A DNA stretch of 64,000 nt from Kitasatospora viridis (lineage in GTDB: Bacteria > Actinomycetota > Actinomycetes > Streptomycetales > Streptomycetaceae): NCBI RefSeq assembly GCF_007829815.1, contig NZ_VIWT01000005.1:496001-560000 (forward strand), written 5' to 3'. A program made the translations under genes and the position numbers. Below are positions 26,552 through 35,443 of this stretch, piece by piece. Position 1 is the first letter of the stretch, and every line of letters starts with the position of its first letter. The notes beneath the pieces were generated by a model. That model searched no databases. It saw only the letters and a program-made list of their open reading frames with translations, and was not told the DNA's origin.

Positions 26552-27280
26552 GTGCCCGTCACCCTGGTCACCGGCGGGAGCCGGGGCATCGGCGCCGCCC
26601 TGTGCCGCCGACTCGCCGCCGACGGCCACGACCTGGCGATCGGCTACCGGCGGGACGCCGAGGCCGCCGAGCAGGTGGCCGCCGAGGCCCGGGCGGCCGG
26701 CGTGCTCGCCGTCGCGCTGCAACTGGACACCGCCGTCGAGGCGGACGTCGAGCGGTTCTTCGACCAGGCCGCCGAGCGGCTCGGCCACGCCACCGGGCTG
26801 GTCAACAACGCGGCCGTCACCAGCACCCGGGGCACCCTCGCCGAGCTGCGGACCGAGGACCTGCGCCGGGTGGTCGACGTCAACCTGGTCGGGGTGCTGC
26901 TCTGCGCCCGGCGCGCGGCACGGGAGTTCACCGCGGGCGGGTCCATCGTCAACGTCTCCTCGGCCGCCGCCACCATCGGCAGCCCCGGGGAGTACGTGCA
27001 CTACGCGGCCACCAAGGCCGCCGTCGACGCGCTCACCCTCGGCCTGGCCAAGGAGTTGGGCCCGGCCGGGGTGCGGGTCAACGCCGTCGCCCCCGGCACC
27101 ACGGACACCGAGTTCCACGCCCTCGGCGGCGAGCCCGGCCGGGCCGCCCGGGTCGCGCCGAGCGTGCCGCTGCGCCGGGCGGGGCGCCCCGAGGAGATCG
27201 CCGCCGCGGTTGCCTGGCTGCTCTCGCCGGACGCCTCGTACACCACGGGCGCGGTGCTGCGGGTGGCGGGCGGGCTCTGA
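26552..27280 (+). CDS. Short-chain dehydrogenase/reductase
   Basis: 242 residues from GTG 26552, preceded by TGAGGAGGCCGCC; longer versions are not needed. Classical SDR: TGGSRGIGAALCRRL cofactor loop at the N-terminus, LVNNAAVTS, catalytic Ser in IVNVSSAAATIG, and YAATKAAVDAL with Tyr and Lys (YxxxK). It ends with TTGAVLRVAGGL, typical of FabG-like 3-oxoacyl reductases. The Arg after TGGSRGIG and the GYRRDAE segment suggest NADPH use. The substrate is unknown. It is convergent with the VTT gene, with only 7 bp between the stops. Confidence 0.9.
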   Translation: MPVTLVTGGSRGIGAALCRRLAADGHDLAIGYRRDAEAAEQVAAEARAAGVLAVALQLDTAVEADVERFFDQAAERLGHATGLVNNAAVTSTRGTLAELRTEDLRRVVDVNLVGVLLCARRAAREFTAGGSIVNVSSAAATIGSPGEYVHYAATKAAVDALTLGLAKELGPAGVRVNAVAPGTTDTEFHALGGEPGRAARVAPSVPLRRAGRPEEIAAAVAWLLSPDASYTTGAVLRVAGGL

Positions 27281-27287
27281 CGGATCG

Positions 27288-27950
27288 TCAGGCCGCCGGT
27301 GCCGCCTGGGTGCGCCGACCGCGCCAGGCGGCGGCCAGGCCGGCCGCGCCGAACAGCAGCACCGCCGCTGTCGAGACGAGGAAGGCGGGCGAGCCCGGCC
27401 GGTCGGCCGAGGCCCCGGCGACCGCGTACGCCGCGGTGGCCGGCAGCACCCCGAGGGCAGTGCCGGCCAGGTACGGCCCGAGTCGCACCCCGCACAGCGC
27501 CGCACCGATGTTCACCACCTGGAACGGCACCCCCGGCACCAGCCGGAGCAGCAGCACGCTGCGGAAGCCCCGCTCGGTCAGCTGCCGGTCCAGCGCGGTC
27601 AGCGCCCGCCCGCGCAGCAGCGGGCGCAGCGCCTGCTGCCCGAGCCCGCGGCCGAGCCCGAAGGCGATCGCCGCGCCGAGCGTGGTGCCCGCGACCGCCA
27701 CCGGCACGCCCCAGCGGGCCCCGAACAGCAGGCCGGCCGCCACGCTCAGCGCGGGCTTGGGCAGGAAGGCCAGCGTGCCCAGGGCGAACAGCCCGGCGAA
27801 GGCCGGTGCCCGCCAGCCGGCGGGCACCGCGGCGATCACCGTGCGCGGGTCCCAGAACGCCGCCGAGCCGGCCGCCAGCGCGAGCAGCAGCACCAGGGCG
27901 GCGAGCCGGATCCAGCGCGCGCGGGAGCCGGGGGCGGGGGGAGTGGACAC
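27288..27950 (-). CDS. VTT/TVP38-family (DedA-like) membrane protein
   Basis: 220 residues from GTG 27950. About six hydrophobic helices with the VTT core (SVAAGLLFGARWG, then GTTLGAAIAFGLGRGLGQ) and the conserved re-entrant signature FRSVLLLRLVPGVPFQVVNI. Members of this superfamily act as lipid scramblases or undecaprenyl-phosphate/phosphatidyl transporters in some species; for this protein no substrate can be stated. It lies 12 bp downstream of the MFS gene at 27963 on the same strand and is likely cotranscribed with it. Confidence 0.85.
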   Translation of the reverse strand: MSTPPAPGSRARWIRLAALVLLLALAAGSAAFWDPRTVIAAVPAGWRAPAFAGLFALGTLAFLPKPALSVAAGLLFGARWGVPVAVAGTTLGAAIAFGLGRGLGQQALRPLLRGRALTALDRQLTERGFRSVLLLRLVPGVPFQVVNIGAALCGVRLGPYLAGTALGVLPATAAYAVAGASADRPGSPAFLVSTAAVLLFGAAGLAAAWRGRRTQAAPAA

Positions 27951-27962
27951 CCGCCGAGCCTC

Positions 27963-29171
27963 TCACACCCGGTGCGGCTGCTCGGCCCTGGCCGGGACCT
28001 CCCGCTGGGCGACCAGGCCCGCCGGGCGCAGCGCGCCCGCCGTCACCACCAGGGCCGCCGCCAGCACCGTGACCAGCGCGAACGACACCCGCAGCGAGCT
28101 GGCCTGGGCGATCCCGCCGACGATGGCCGGCGCGACCAGCCCCGAGGTGTAGGTGACGGTGGCGACGCCGGCGATCGCCTGGCTCGGGTTGGGGCCGGCG
28201 TGCCCGGCCGCGGCGAAGGCCAGCGGCACCACCACCGCGATCCCGATCCCGATCAGCGCGAAGCCCGGGATCGCCACCGCCGGGCCGGTGGCCGCGACCA
28301 CCAGCAGCCCGCCGGCCGCCGCCACCGCGCCGCCCGCCCGCACCGCGCGCACCGGTCCGAGCCGCCGCACCACCGCGTCGCCGGCCAGCCGGGAGACCGT
28401 CATGGTGCAAGCGAACGCGGTGTAGGCCATCGCCGCGGTGCCCGCCGCCGCGCCGGTGACGTCGCGCAGGTAGACGCCCGACCAGTCCATCCCGGCGCCC
28501 TCGGCGAAGACCGCGCAGAAGCCGACCAGGCCGATCAGCAGGGCCGAGCGCGGCGGCAGCGAGAACCGGGGCGGTGCCTCGGCCTCCGGCTCCGCCCGGA
28601 CGTCCGGCACCCGGCCGCAGACCAGCTGGCCGAGCACCAGCAGCAGCGCCGAGGCGAGCAGCAGGTGGTCGCGCGGGGCGAGGTGCTGACGGGCCGCCAG
28701 CGTTCCGCAGGCGGCGGCGACCAGCCCGCCGAAACTCCACATCCCGTGCAGCCCCGACATGATCGCCCGGCCGAGCCCGCCCTCGACCGTCACGCCGGCG
28801 GCGTTCATGGTGACGTCCGCCATCCCGGCCGTGGCGCCGAAGACGGCCAGCCCCAGGCAGAGCCAGGGCAGCCCCGGGGCCAGCCCGGGCAGGACCAGCG
28901 CCAGGCACCAGAGCGCGAGCAGCAGCCGCAGCGCGGCCCGGCTGCCCAGCCGGTGGGCGATCCGCCCGGCCAGCGGCATCGCGAGCGAGGCGCCGATGGC
29001 CGGCATCACCAGGGCCAGGCCGAGCTGACCCGCACTCAGGTGCAGGTGGCCCTGGATCGCGGGGATGCGGCTGGCGAAGGTGCCCGCCACCGCTCCGTGC
29101 ACGGCGAAGACCACGGCGATGCCGCGCCTGGCCCGGAGCAGGGGGCGTAGTTCGGGGGTGGTGGTCGGCAT
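27963..29171 (-). CDS. MFS transporter (12 helices)
   Basis: 402 residues from ATG 29171. About twelve hydrophobic segments, with GRIAHRLGSRAALRLLLALW as the motif-A-like loop between helices 2 and 3 and SRLAGDAVVRRLGPVRAVRAGG as its repeat in the second half. The sequence GAVAGTFASRIPAIQGHLHLS at the start is typical of the FucP/YbjJ-like branch that includes sugar transporters. It is divergent from a ROK regulator with 121 bp between them and a palindrome in that gap, so a sugar or sugar derivative is the most likely substrate. Confidence 0.85.
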   Translation of the reverse strand: MPTTTPELRPLLRARRGIAVVFAVHGAVAGTFASRIPAIQGHLHLSAGQLGLALVMPAIGASLAMPLAGRIAHRLGSRAALRLLLALWCLALVLPGLAPGLPWLCLGLAVFGATAGMADVTMNAAGVTVEGGLGRAIMSGLHGMWSFGGLVAAACGTLAARQHLAPRDHLLLASALLLVLGQLVCGRVPDVRAEPEAEAPPRFSLPPRSALLIGLVGFCAVFAEGAGMDWSGVYLRDVTGAAAGTAAMAYTAFACTMTVSRLAGDAVVRRLGPVRAVRAGGAVAAAGGLLVVAATGPAVAIPGFALIGIGIAVVVPLAFAAAGHAGPNPSQAIAGVATVTYTSGLVAPAIVGGIAQASSLRVSFALVTVLAAALVVTAGALRPAGLVAQREVPARAEQPHRV

Positions 29172-29235
29172 GAGGGTTCCCTCCCGTGAGGTCCGGTCCG
29201 GCAGCCGTGTCCGGCGTATCCGGCAGCCGGTAAAT

Positions 29236-29256
29236 TATCAGGAAGGGACCCTGATA
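29236..29256. promoter_or_regulatory. Inverted repeat in the MFS/ROK intergenic region
   Basis: TATCAGG (29236-29242) and CCTGATA (29250-29256) flank a 7-base centre. It is AT-richer than its surroundings and lies 65 bp upstream of the MFS start and 37 bp upstream of the ROK start. It is a candidate ROK operator controlling both genes. Confidence 0.6.
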
Positions 29257-29292
29257 GATAGCGGGTGAACGAGTCTGGAAGGATGCCGTGCC

Positions 29293-30489
29293 ATGACCAC
29301 CGCGCGCACGGCCACGCCGAGCACCGCCCGTGCGATCAACGACCGGCTGGCCCTCGACCTGCTGCTCGCGCACGGCCCGCTGACCGCCACCGAGCTGCGC
29401 ACGCTCACCGGCCTGTCCCGACCCACCGTCTCCGACCTGCTGGAACGCCTGCAGCACGGCGGCCTGGTCGGCATCGTGGGGGAGCGCGGCGAGCAGCGCC
29501 GCGGCCCCAACGCCCGGGTCTACGGGCTGCGCGCCGACCGCGCCCACCTGGCCGGCATCGACGTCCGCACGGTCGGCGTCACGCTCACCGTCGCCGACCT
29601 CACCGGGCGCTCGCTGGCCACCGCCGCCCTGCCCGTCGACCCGCTCGCCCCGCCGCCCGCCGACATGGTCGGACAGGTGCTGCGGACCCTGCTGGAAACG
29701 GCCCGCGGCGTCGGCGTCACCGACCTGCACACCGTCGCGGTCGGCGCGCCCGGCCTGGTGGACCCGGCCAGCGGGCGGCTGCGGGCCACCGCCGAACTGC
29801 CGCACTGGCACGGCGACCTGGTGGACGAGCTGCGGGCCGCACTCTCGGCCGAGGTGATCCTGGAGAACGAGGTCAACCTGGCCGGCATAGCCGAGCACCG
29901 GCTCGGCGCGGCCACCGACCGGGACACCTTCGTGCTGCTCTGGCTGGGCCACGGCGCCGGCGCGGCGGTGATGCTCGACGGGCGGCTGCGGCGCGGCGCC
30001 TCCGGCGGGGCCGGCGAGATCGGCTTCCTGCCGGTGCCCGGCACCGCCGCACTGCCCAGCGCCTACAGCTGCGACGGCGGCTTCCACAGCCTGGCCGCCA
30101 GCGCCGCCGTCTGCGCGCTGGCCCGCGACCACGGCCTGCCGGTGCCCGGCGACGGCGCCGACGACGCGCCCGCCGCCGAGGCCGCCGTGCTCGCCGCCCT
30201 CGCGGCCGGCCAGGCCGGCGAGCCGTTCCTGGACGAGCTCGCCGGCCGGGTGGCCGTGGCCGTGGCGGCGGTCTGCGTGATCCTCGACCCGGGTTGCGTG
30301 GTGCTCGGCGGCGAGATCGGCCGGGCCGGCGGGCCGGCCCTGGCCGGCCGGGTCGAGCGGCGGCTCGCCGGGCTGACCCCGCTGCGCACCGAGGTCCGGG
30401 CCGGCACCGCGGGCGGCGGCGCGGTCCTCGGCGGCGCCGTGCTGATCGCCTCCGACGCGGTGCGGCGCGACCTGTTCGGCGGGGCCTGA
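29293..30489 (+). CDS. ROK-family transcriptional regulator
   Basis: 398 residues from ATG 29293 (GGAAGGA upstream). N-terminal winged HTH: GPLTATELRTLTGLSRPTVSDLLERL (in part, residues about 20-45), then a ROK sugar-kinase-like fold with GIDVRTVGVTLTVADLTG, VGAPGLVDPASGRL and the hinge LENEVNLAGIAEH. The canonical zinc signature (CxCGxxGC) is replaced by YSCDGGFHSL, so the metal site of sugar-binding ROK repressors looks incomplete. It probably represses the divergent MFS gene and itself through the shared inverted repeat. It could respond to a sugar or have lost ligand binding. Confidence 0.88.
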   Translation: MTTARTATPSTARAINDRLALDLLLAHGPLTATELRTLTGLSRPTVSDLLERLQHGGLVGIVGERGEQRRGPNARVYGLRADRAHLAGIDVRTVGVTLTVADLTGRSLATAALPVDPLAPPPADMVGQVLRTLLETARGVGVTDLHTVAVGAPGLVDPASGRLRATAELPHWHGDLVDELRAALSAEVILENEVNLAGIAEHRLGAATDRDTFVLLWLGHGAGAAVMLDGRLRRGASGGAGEIGFLPVPGTAALPSAYSCDGGFHSLAASAAVCALARDHGLPVPGDGADDAPAAEAAVLAALAAGQAGEPFLDELAGRVAVAVAAVCVILDPGCVVLGGEIGRAGGPALAGRVERRLAGLTPLRTEVRAGTAGGGAVLGGAVLIASDAVRRDLFGGA

Positions 30490-30655
30490 CCGCTGACGGA
30501 GGGTCGGCCGGGCGCTGCGACGCGGACCCGCGGAGCCGGGGACGCGAGGACCCCGGGTGGGAGCGGGACGGCGAGGGGCGGCGGATGCGGCAGGATGGGG
30601 TGCGTCGTGGATCACCGCACGGAGGTGGTCGTCGAGAGGGCGAGGGAGTGCCGCC

Positions 30656-31072
30656 ATGAGCCAGCCGGGTCGGTCGGTCAACCACTACCGGATCGGTGAG
30701 GCCGCCGCGATGCTCGGGGTCAGCGCGGACACCATGCGGCGCTGGGTCGACGCGGGCCGGGTGTCCGCCGAGCGGGACGAGCACGGGCACCGGATCATCC
30801 CGGGCGAGCCGCTGGCCGCGTTCGCCCGCGAGCTGGCCAAGCCCGGCGCGGCCGACGGCGTGGAGGGCCGCTCCTCGGCGCGCAACCGGTTCCCGGGGAT
30901 CGTCACCCAGGTCGTGCTCGGCGACGTGGCGGCCCAGGTGGAGATCCAGGCGGGCCCGTTCCGGGTGGTCTCGCTGATCAGCCGGGACTCGGCGGAGGAG
31001 CTCGGGCTGGTCCCCGGGGCACCCGCGACCGCCGTCATCAAGTCGACCAATGTGATGATCGAGCGCAGCTGA
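30656..31072 (+). CDS. HTH plus TOBE (molbindin) domain protein
   Basis: 138 residues from ATG 30656; upstream starts only add an Arg/Gly-rich stretch. Residues 10-55 form a MerR/excisionase-type HTH (YRIGEAAAMLGVSADTMRRWVDAGRV). Residues about 70-135 are a TOBE/Mop domain (ARNRFPGIVTQVVLGDVAAQVEIQAG, in part, ending ATAVIKSTNVMIER) that binds molybdate or tungstate. Such two-domain proteins are common in actinobacteria next to modABC. No molybdate transporter is in this window, so it may act at a distance as a sensor or molybdate store. Confidence 0.88.
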   Translation: MSQPGRSVNHYRIGEAAAMLGVSADTMRRWVDAGRVSAERDEHGHRIIPGEPLAAFARELAKPGAADGVEGRSSARNRFPGIVTQVVLGDVAAQVEIQAGPFRVVSLISRDSAEELGLVPGAPATAVIKSTNVMIERS

Positions 31073-31130
31073 CCCGCGCCTTGATCCACTGATTGATCCA
31101 CTGACCCGCGCCGACCGTCCGAGGAGTGCC

Positions 31131-31571
31131 GTGCCCCGATCCGTGCTGCCCACCACCCAGGCGGCGGTGGCCGCCGTGACCGCGACCGCCGAGCGCCACG
31201 GACGGTCGGTGACGGCCAGTCATGACATCGGCGCCGACCAGACCTTCGCCGGGCTGCTCGCGACCGGCTCGGACGACGCCGACCCCTCCGCCGTCCCACA
31301 CGAGGCGCTGCTGGAGTTCGGCGGCACCCCGGCCGTCACGGTCCGGCTGTTCACCCACGACGAGGCCCGGGTCACCGTCGAGGGCGTCGGCTTCGACGTC
31401 AGGCGCGAGGTGCTGCCCGACTTCCTCGACGCCGTCTGGTCCGGCCTGGCGCACGTGCGGGTGCGCACCTTCCCGCCGGCCCAGACCCTCAAGGTCGCCG
31501 TCCCCGGCGAACCGACCTACCGCGAGCACGTCGACCTGATGACCCCTTGGCTCTGGAAGGTGTCCCGTTGA
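31131..31571 (+). CDS. Conserved hypothetical protein, 146 residues
   Basis: GTG start with CGAGGAGTGCC upstream. The product is soluble and acidic, with no membrane segment or known motif recognised. Its end, HVDLMTPWLWKVSR, and the central strand-rich region (AVTVRLFTHDEARVTVEGVGFDVRREV, in part) look like an alpha/beta fold. Its stop overlaps the TTG start of the glycerophosphodiesterase gene by 4 bases, so they are translationally coupled. Function unknown; a link to phospholipid head-group metabolism is only a positional suggestion. Confidence 0.75.
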   Translation: MPRSVLPTTQAAVAAVTATAERHGRSVTASHDIGADQTFAGLLATGSDDADPSAVPHEALLEFGGTPAVTVRLFTHDEARVTVEGVGFDVRREVLPDFLDAVWSGLAHVRVRTFPPAQTLKVAVPGEPTYREHVDLMTPWLWKVSR

Positions 31572-32281
31572 GCGCAACGCCGTCCCGCCCGCTCGCCGTC
31601 GCCCACCGCGGCGACCCGTACCGGTTCCGGGAGAACACCCTGCCCGCCGTCACCGGCGCGCTCGCCGCCGGGGCCGACGCGGTGGAGGTGGACGTGCAGC
31701 TCACCCGGGACGGCGTGCCGGTGCTGCTGCACGACCCGACGCTGCGGCGGCTGTGGGAGCTGGACCGCCCGGTCGGCGCGCTCACCAGCAGCCAGTTGGC
31801 CGCGCAGAAGTTCGCCGGCGGCCACCGGGTGCCCACGCTGGCCGAGGCCCTCAAGCTCTTCGCCGAGCAGCCCGGCGCCAGGCTGCTCATCGACCTGGAC
31901 GATCCCGGCCCCGCCCGGGCCACCTGGCGCACCGTCACCGAGCTGGGCGCCGAGCGGCTGGTGGCGTTCTGCGGCCCGGTCCAGGCGATGCTGGCGGTGC
32001 GCGAGCAGGCCCCGGACGCGCAGCTCTCGCTCACCTGGAAGCGCCCGGAGCTGCCGGTGCCCGCGCTCCTGGCCGACCTGCGGCCGCGCTACCTCAACCC
32101 GCCGTTCGGCCTGGTGGACGAGCGGCTGGTGGCCCGGGCCGCGGAGGCCGGCCTGGAGGTGGCCACCTGGACGGTCGACCTGCGCCGCACCATGCGCCGG
32201 ATGATCGCGCTCGGGGTCGCCTCGCTGACCAGCAACCGGATCGCGGTGCTCCGCTCCGAGCTGGACCGCGCGCGCCGGTAG
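31568..32281 (+). CDS. Glycerophosphodiester phosphodiesterase family protein
   Basis: 237 residues from TTG 31568, which overlaps the previous stop (TTGA). It has the catalytic His-Arg-Gly and Glu of the GDPD barrel (LAVAHRGDPYRFRENTLPAV), then GADAVEVDVQLTRDGVPVLLHDPTL with the metal-binding Glu and Asp and the second catalytic His. It lacks a signal peptide, so it would act in the cytosol, hydrolysing glycerophosphodiesters to glycerol-3-phosphate and alcohol as UgpQ does. C-terminal VATWTVDLRRTMRRMIALGV fits the family. Confidence 0.9.
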   Translation: MSATPSRPLAVAHRGDPYRFRENTLPAVTGALAAGADAVEVDVQLTRDGVPVLLHDPTLRRLWELDRPVGALTSSQLAAQKFAGGHRVPTLAEALKLFAEQPGARLLIDLDDPGPARATWRTVTELGAERLVAFCGPVQAMLAVREQAPDAQLSLTWKRPELPVPALLADLRPRYLNPPFGLVDERLVARAAEAGLEVATWTVDLRRTMRRMIALGVASLTSNRIAVLRSELDRARR

Positions 32282-32325
32282 TGCCGGGTGAGCGACATTG
32301 ACTGGATGTCAGATTTAATGGCGGT

Positions 32326-33444
32326 ATGCCCGATGTGAGCGAATCGGAAGCGGTAGTACCGGTACCCGAGCCGCCGGACCACCTGCTGCCGCCCGGAGTC
32401 CGCCGGGCGGCGGCCTGGTCCGCCGCGGTGATCCTGTTCATCACCGTCGGCGCGCTGCTGGTCCTCGCCGCCGTCGAGCTGCGCGCCGCCACCGTGCCGC
32501 TGATCATCGCGCTGCTCGCCACCGCGCTGCTCGAACCGGTGGTGCCCTGGCTGGTCCGGCGCGGCCTCGGGCGCGGCGCCGCGGCCGGACTGACCTGCGC
32601 CGTGCTGGTCGCCGCCGTCGCCGGCGTGCTCTACCTGCTGGTCAACTCCCTGGTGCACAGCGCCCCGCAGATCGCCCACGCGCTCACCCAGGCCGGCGAC
32701 CAGCTCGCCGCCAAGCTCGGCCCGCTCGGCAAGAGCCTGCAGGACACCCTGAAGCACACCTCCAACGCCGGCAGCTCCTTCGCCGCCCAGCTCGCCAACG
32801 GCGTGGTCTCCGGACTCGGCCTGGCCACCCAGGTCGTCACCGGCTCGATCCTCGCGCTCGCCCTGGTCTTCTTCTTCCTGCGCGACGGAGACCGCACCGC
32901 GGACCTGGTGCGCTCCACCGTCCCCGCGGACCGGGCCGACCTGGTGATCCGCTGCGGCCGACAGGCCTTCGAGGCGATGGCCGGCTTCATGCGCGGCACC
33001 ACGCTGATCGCGCTGATCGACGCCCTCTTCATCACCGTCGGCCTGCTGGTGCTCGACGTGCCCGGCGCCGCCGGGCTGGGCGCGCTGGTCTTCATGGGCG
33101 CCTACATCCCGTTCGTCGGCGCCTTCCTCTCCGGCACCGTGGCCGTGCTGGTCGCGCTCGCCGACGGCGGGCTCGGCAAGGCGCTCTGGACGCTCGGCGT
33201 GGTGCTCGCCGTGCAGACCGTGGAGGGCAACATCCTCCAGCCGGTGATCCAGAGCCGCACCGTGGAACTGCACCCGGCCACCATCATGGTCGCCGTGGTG
33301 GCCGGCTCCGGCGTCGCCGGGATCCTCGGCGCGCTGCTCGCCGTGCCGCTGTGCGCGGCCGGCCTCGGCATCGTCGACGTGTTGCGCGGCCGACCCGGGC
33401 GCCGGGCCCGGCTGAAGGCGCGCGCCCGGAACGCGACCGGGTAA
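32326..33444 (+). CDS. AI-2E family transporter (PerM-like membrane protein)
   Basis: 372 residues from ATG 32326. About seven to eight hydrophobic segments: AAAWSAAVILFITVGALLVL, VPLIIALLATALLEPVVPWL, and in the C-terminal half GLGALVFMGAYIPFVGAFLSG and VEGNILQPVIQSRTVELHP. The latter carries the conserved EGNxLxPxI signature of the family. The central amphipathic region (ALTQAGDQLAAKLGPLGKSL) is also typical. Members include autoinducer-2 exporters and Na+/H+ antiporters; the substrate here is unknown. A 44-bp gap separates it from the GDPD gene; no link is evident. Confidence 0.9.
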   Translation: MPDVSESEAVVPVPEPPDHLLPPGVRRAAAWSAAVILFITVGALLVLAAVELRAATVPLIIALLATALLEPVVPWLVRRGLGRGAAAGLTCAVLVAAVAGVLYLLVNSLVHSAPQIAHALTQAGDQLAAKLGPLGKSLQDTLKHTSNAGSSFAAQLANGVVSGLGLATQVVTGSILALALVFFFLRDGDRTADLVRSTVPADRADLVIRCGRQAFEAMAGFMRGTTLIALIDALFITVGLLVLDVPGAAGLGALVFMGAYIPFVGAFLSGTVAVLVALADGGLGKALWTLGVVLAVQTVEGNILQPVIQSRTVELHPATIMVAVVAGSGVAGILGALLAVPLCAAGLGIVDVLRGRPGRRARLKARARNATG

Positions 33445-33481
33445 TACCGCCGGGTAACACGGCCCTAGTACAGTCGGCGCT

Positions 33482-34444
33482 GTGGAATTCGGAACAGACA
33501 TCCTCGGCGCGCCCTACGAGTCCGCCGAGCTGACGCTGCGGCCCGACGCCGAGGGCCCGGTCGTCGCCACCCTGGTGCGCCGCCTCGCCCCGCAGCCGGC
33601 CGACCCGGCGGCACCGCGGCGCGCGGTGCTCTACGTGCACGGGTACGTCGACTACTTCTTCCAGACCCACCTGGCCGACCACTTCGTCGAGCTCGGCTAC
33701 TCGTTCTACGCCCTCGACCTGCGCAAGTACGGCCGCTCGCTGCGCCCGCACCAGTCGCCCAACTACATCAGCGACCTCGCCGAGTACGACGAGGAGCTGG
33801 ACGCGGCGGTCCGGGTCATCCGCGAGCAGGACGGGCACACCGAACTGCTGGTCAACGGGCACTCCACCGGCGGCCTGGTCGCCGCGCTCTGGGCGGCCCG
33901 CCGGCAGGGGCGCGGCCTGGTCGACGGGCTCTTCCTGAACAGCCCGTTCCTGTCCATGCCCACCGCGGCGGCGGTCCGGGTGCTGGGCGCGCCCGCCGTC
34001 GGCGCGCTCGGCCGGCTCGCCGCCACCCGCAAGCTGCCCAGCGCGCTGAGCCCGCACTACGTGCACAGCCTGCACAAGGACCACCAGGGCAGCTGGGACT
34101 TCGACCTCTCGCTCAAGCCGGCCGAGGGCTTCCCGCTCTACGCCGGCTGGCTGGCCGCCATCCAGCGCGGGCACCAGCGGGTCCGGCGCGGCCTCGGCCT
34201 CCAGGTGCCGGTGCTCGTGATGGCCTCCACCGCCAGCATCTCCAAGGCCAAGTGGGACCCGGCGCTGCACCACCGGGACGCCGTGCTGCGGGCCGACGAC
34301 ATCGTCGCGGTCGCGCCCCGGCTGGGCCGCTCGGTCACCGTGGTGCGGATCGAGGGCGGGATGCACGACCTGGTGCTCTCCGGGCCCGAGGCGCGCGCCC
34401 AGGTCTTCACCGAGCTGGACCGCTGGCTGAAGGCCTACCTGTGA
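33482..34444 (+). CDS. Alpha/beta hydrolase (serine aminopeptidase S33/lysophospholipase-like)
   Basis: 320 residues from GTG 33482. Nucleophile elbow VNGHSTGGLVAAL with Ser128, oxyanion region AVLYVHGYVDYFFQTHLADHF near residue 45, and a late GGMHDLVLSG with the likely catalytic His. The ordering fits the Hydrolase_4 group that includes monoacylglycerol lipases. No signal peptide. Its last codons overlap the GTG of the next gene (GTGA), so it is coupled to a spermidine-synthase-like protein. Confidence 0.88.
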   Translation: MEFGTDILGAPYESAELTLRPDAEGPVVATLVRRLAPQPADPAAPRRAVLYVHGYVDYFFQTHLADHFVELGYSFYALDLRKYGRSLRPHQSPNYISDLAEYDEELDAAVRVIREQDGHTELLVNGHSTGGLVAALWAARRQGRGLVDGLFLNSPFLSMPTAAAVRVLGAPAVGALGRLAATRKLPSALSPHYVHSLHKDHQGSWDFDLSLKPAEGFPLYAGWLAAIQRGHQRVRRGLGLQVPVLVMASTASISKAKWDPALHHRDAVLRADDIVAVAPRLGRSVTVVRIEGGMHDLVLSGPEARAQVFTELDRWLKAYL

Positions 34445-35289
34445 GCGCAGCGCCGGACCCGCTCCCGGTGCTCCGTCAGACCGCCTTCGGCACCGCCAAA
34501 CTGATGCCGGACCTGGACAGCGACGGCAGCTGGCTGCTCACCCTGGACGGGACGCCGCAGTCGTACGTGGACCTGGTCGACCCGACCCGCCTGGAGTTCG
34601 AGTACACCCGGCGGCTCGGACACCTGGTGGACGCCCTCGCCCCGGCCGGCGTCCCGCTGGCCGCGCTGCACCTGGGCGGCGGCGCGCTGACCCTGCCCCG
34701 CTACGTCGCGGCCACCCGCCCGGGCTCCCGGCAGCTCGCCGTGGAGGCGGACGGCCCGCTGGTCGACCTGGTCGCCGAGGTGCTGCCGTGGGGAGCGGCC
34801 GCCGAGGTGGCGGTCGGCGACGCCCGCGAGCGGCTGGCCGCCACCGAACCGGCCGGCTGGGACCTGGTGGTGGCCGACGTCTTCCAGGGCTCCCGCACCC
34901 CCGCGCACCTGAACTCCGTCGACTTCGTCCGGCTCGCGGCCGCCGCCCTGCGACCCGGCGGCTGCTACGCGGCCAACCTGGCGGACGGCGCGCCGCTCGC
35001 CTTCGCCGCCGCCCAGACGGCCAACGTGCGCGCGGTCTTCGCCCACACCTGCCTGATCGCCGAGCCCTCGGTGCTCCGCGGCCGCCGCTACGGCAACCTG
35101 CTCCTCGTCGGCTCCGACCACCCCCTCCCCGCCGACACCCTGGCCCGCCGCCTCGCCGCCGACCCCTTCCCGGCCCGCCTGGTCGACGGCCCCGACCTGC
35201 GCCGCCTGGCAGCCCGCGCCACCCCGGTCCCGGACGCCGAGGCCGAACCCTCCCCGCCCCCGCCGAGCGGGGCGTTCAGCATCGGCTGA
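34441..35289 (+). CDS. Spermidine synthase-like methyltransferase-fold protein
   Basis: 282 residues from GTG 34441, overlapping the hydrolase stop. The middle shows a Rossmann methyltransferase fold of the spermidine-synthase type: LHLGGGALTLPRYVAATRPG (motif I), LAVEADGPLVDLV (motif II), VGDARERLAATEPAGWDLVVADVF with the DxF segment. The aminopropyltransferase catalytic aspartate region is only partly conserved, so an enzymatic role is uncertain; many actinobacterial members are simply called fused spermidine synthase. The C-terminus is a Pro-rich tail. Confidence 0.8.
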   Translation: MSAAPDPLPVLRQTAFGTAKLMPDLDSDGSWLLTLDGTPQSYVDLVDPTRLEFEYTRRLGHLVDALAPAGVPLAALHLGGGALTLPRYVAATRPGSRQLAVEADGPLVDLVAEVLPWGAAAEVAVGDARERLAATEPAGWDLVVADVFQGSRTPAHLNSVDFVRLAAAALRPGGCYAANLADGAPLAFAAAQTANVRAVFAHTCLIAEPSVLRGRRYGNLLLVGSDHPLPADTLARRLAADPFPARLVDGPDLRRLAARATPVPDAEAEPSPPPPSGAFSIG

Positions 35290-35443
35290 GGCGGCGCCGG
35301 CCCACCTCCTGACCCGCTCATCGACGGCTCGGGCCGACGACCCGACGCGCGGGCGCCCTCCCGCGCCCGCGCCCCGCGTACCTGGCGCGGTGTCAGACTG
35401 TCCGGGAGAGTCGATCGCACACGAGGACCCCAAGGAGACCCAG

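Noticed and set aside
27001..30681. 1226-codon minus-strand frame
   Set aside because: Overlaps three genuine genes in other frames and has no recognisable domain.
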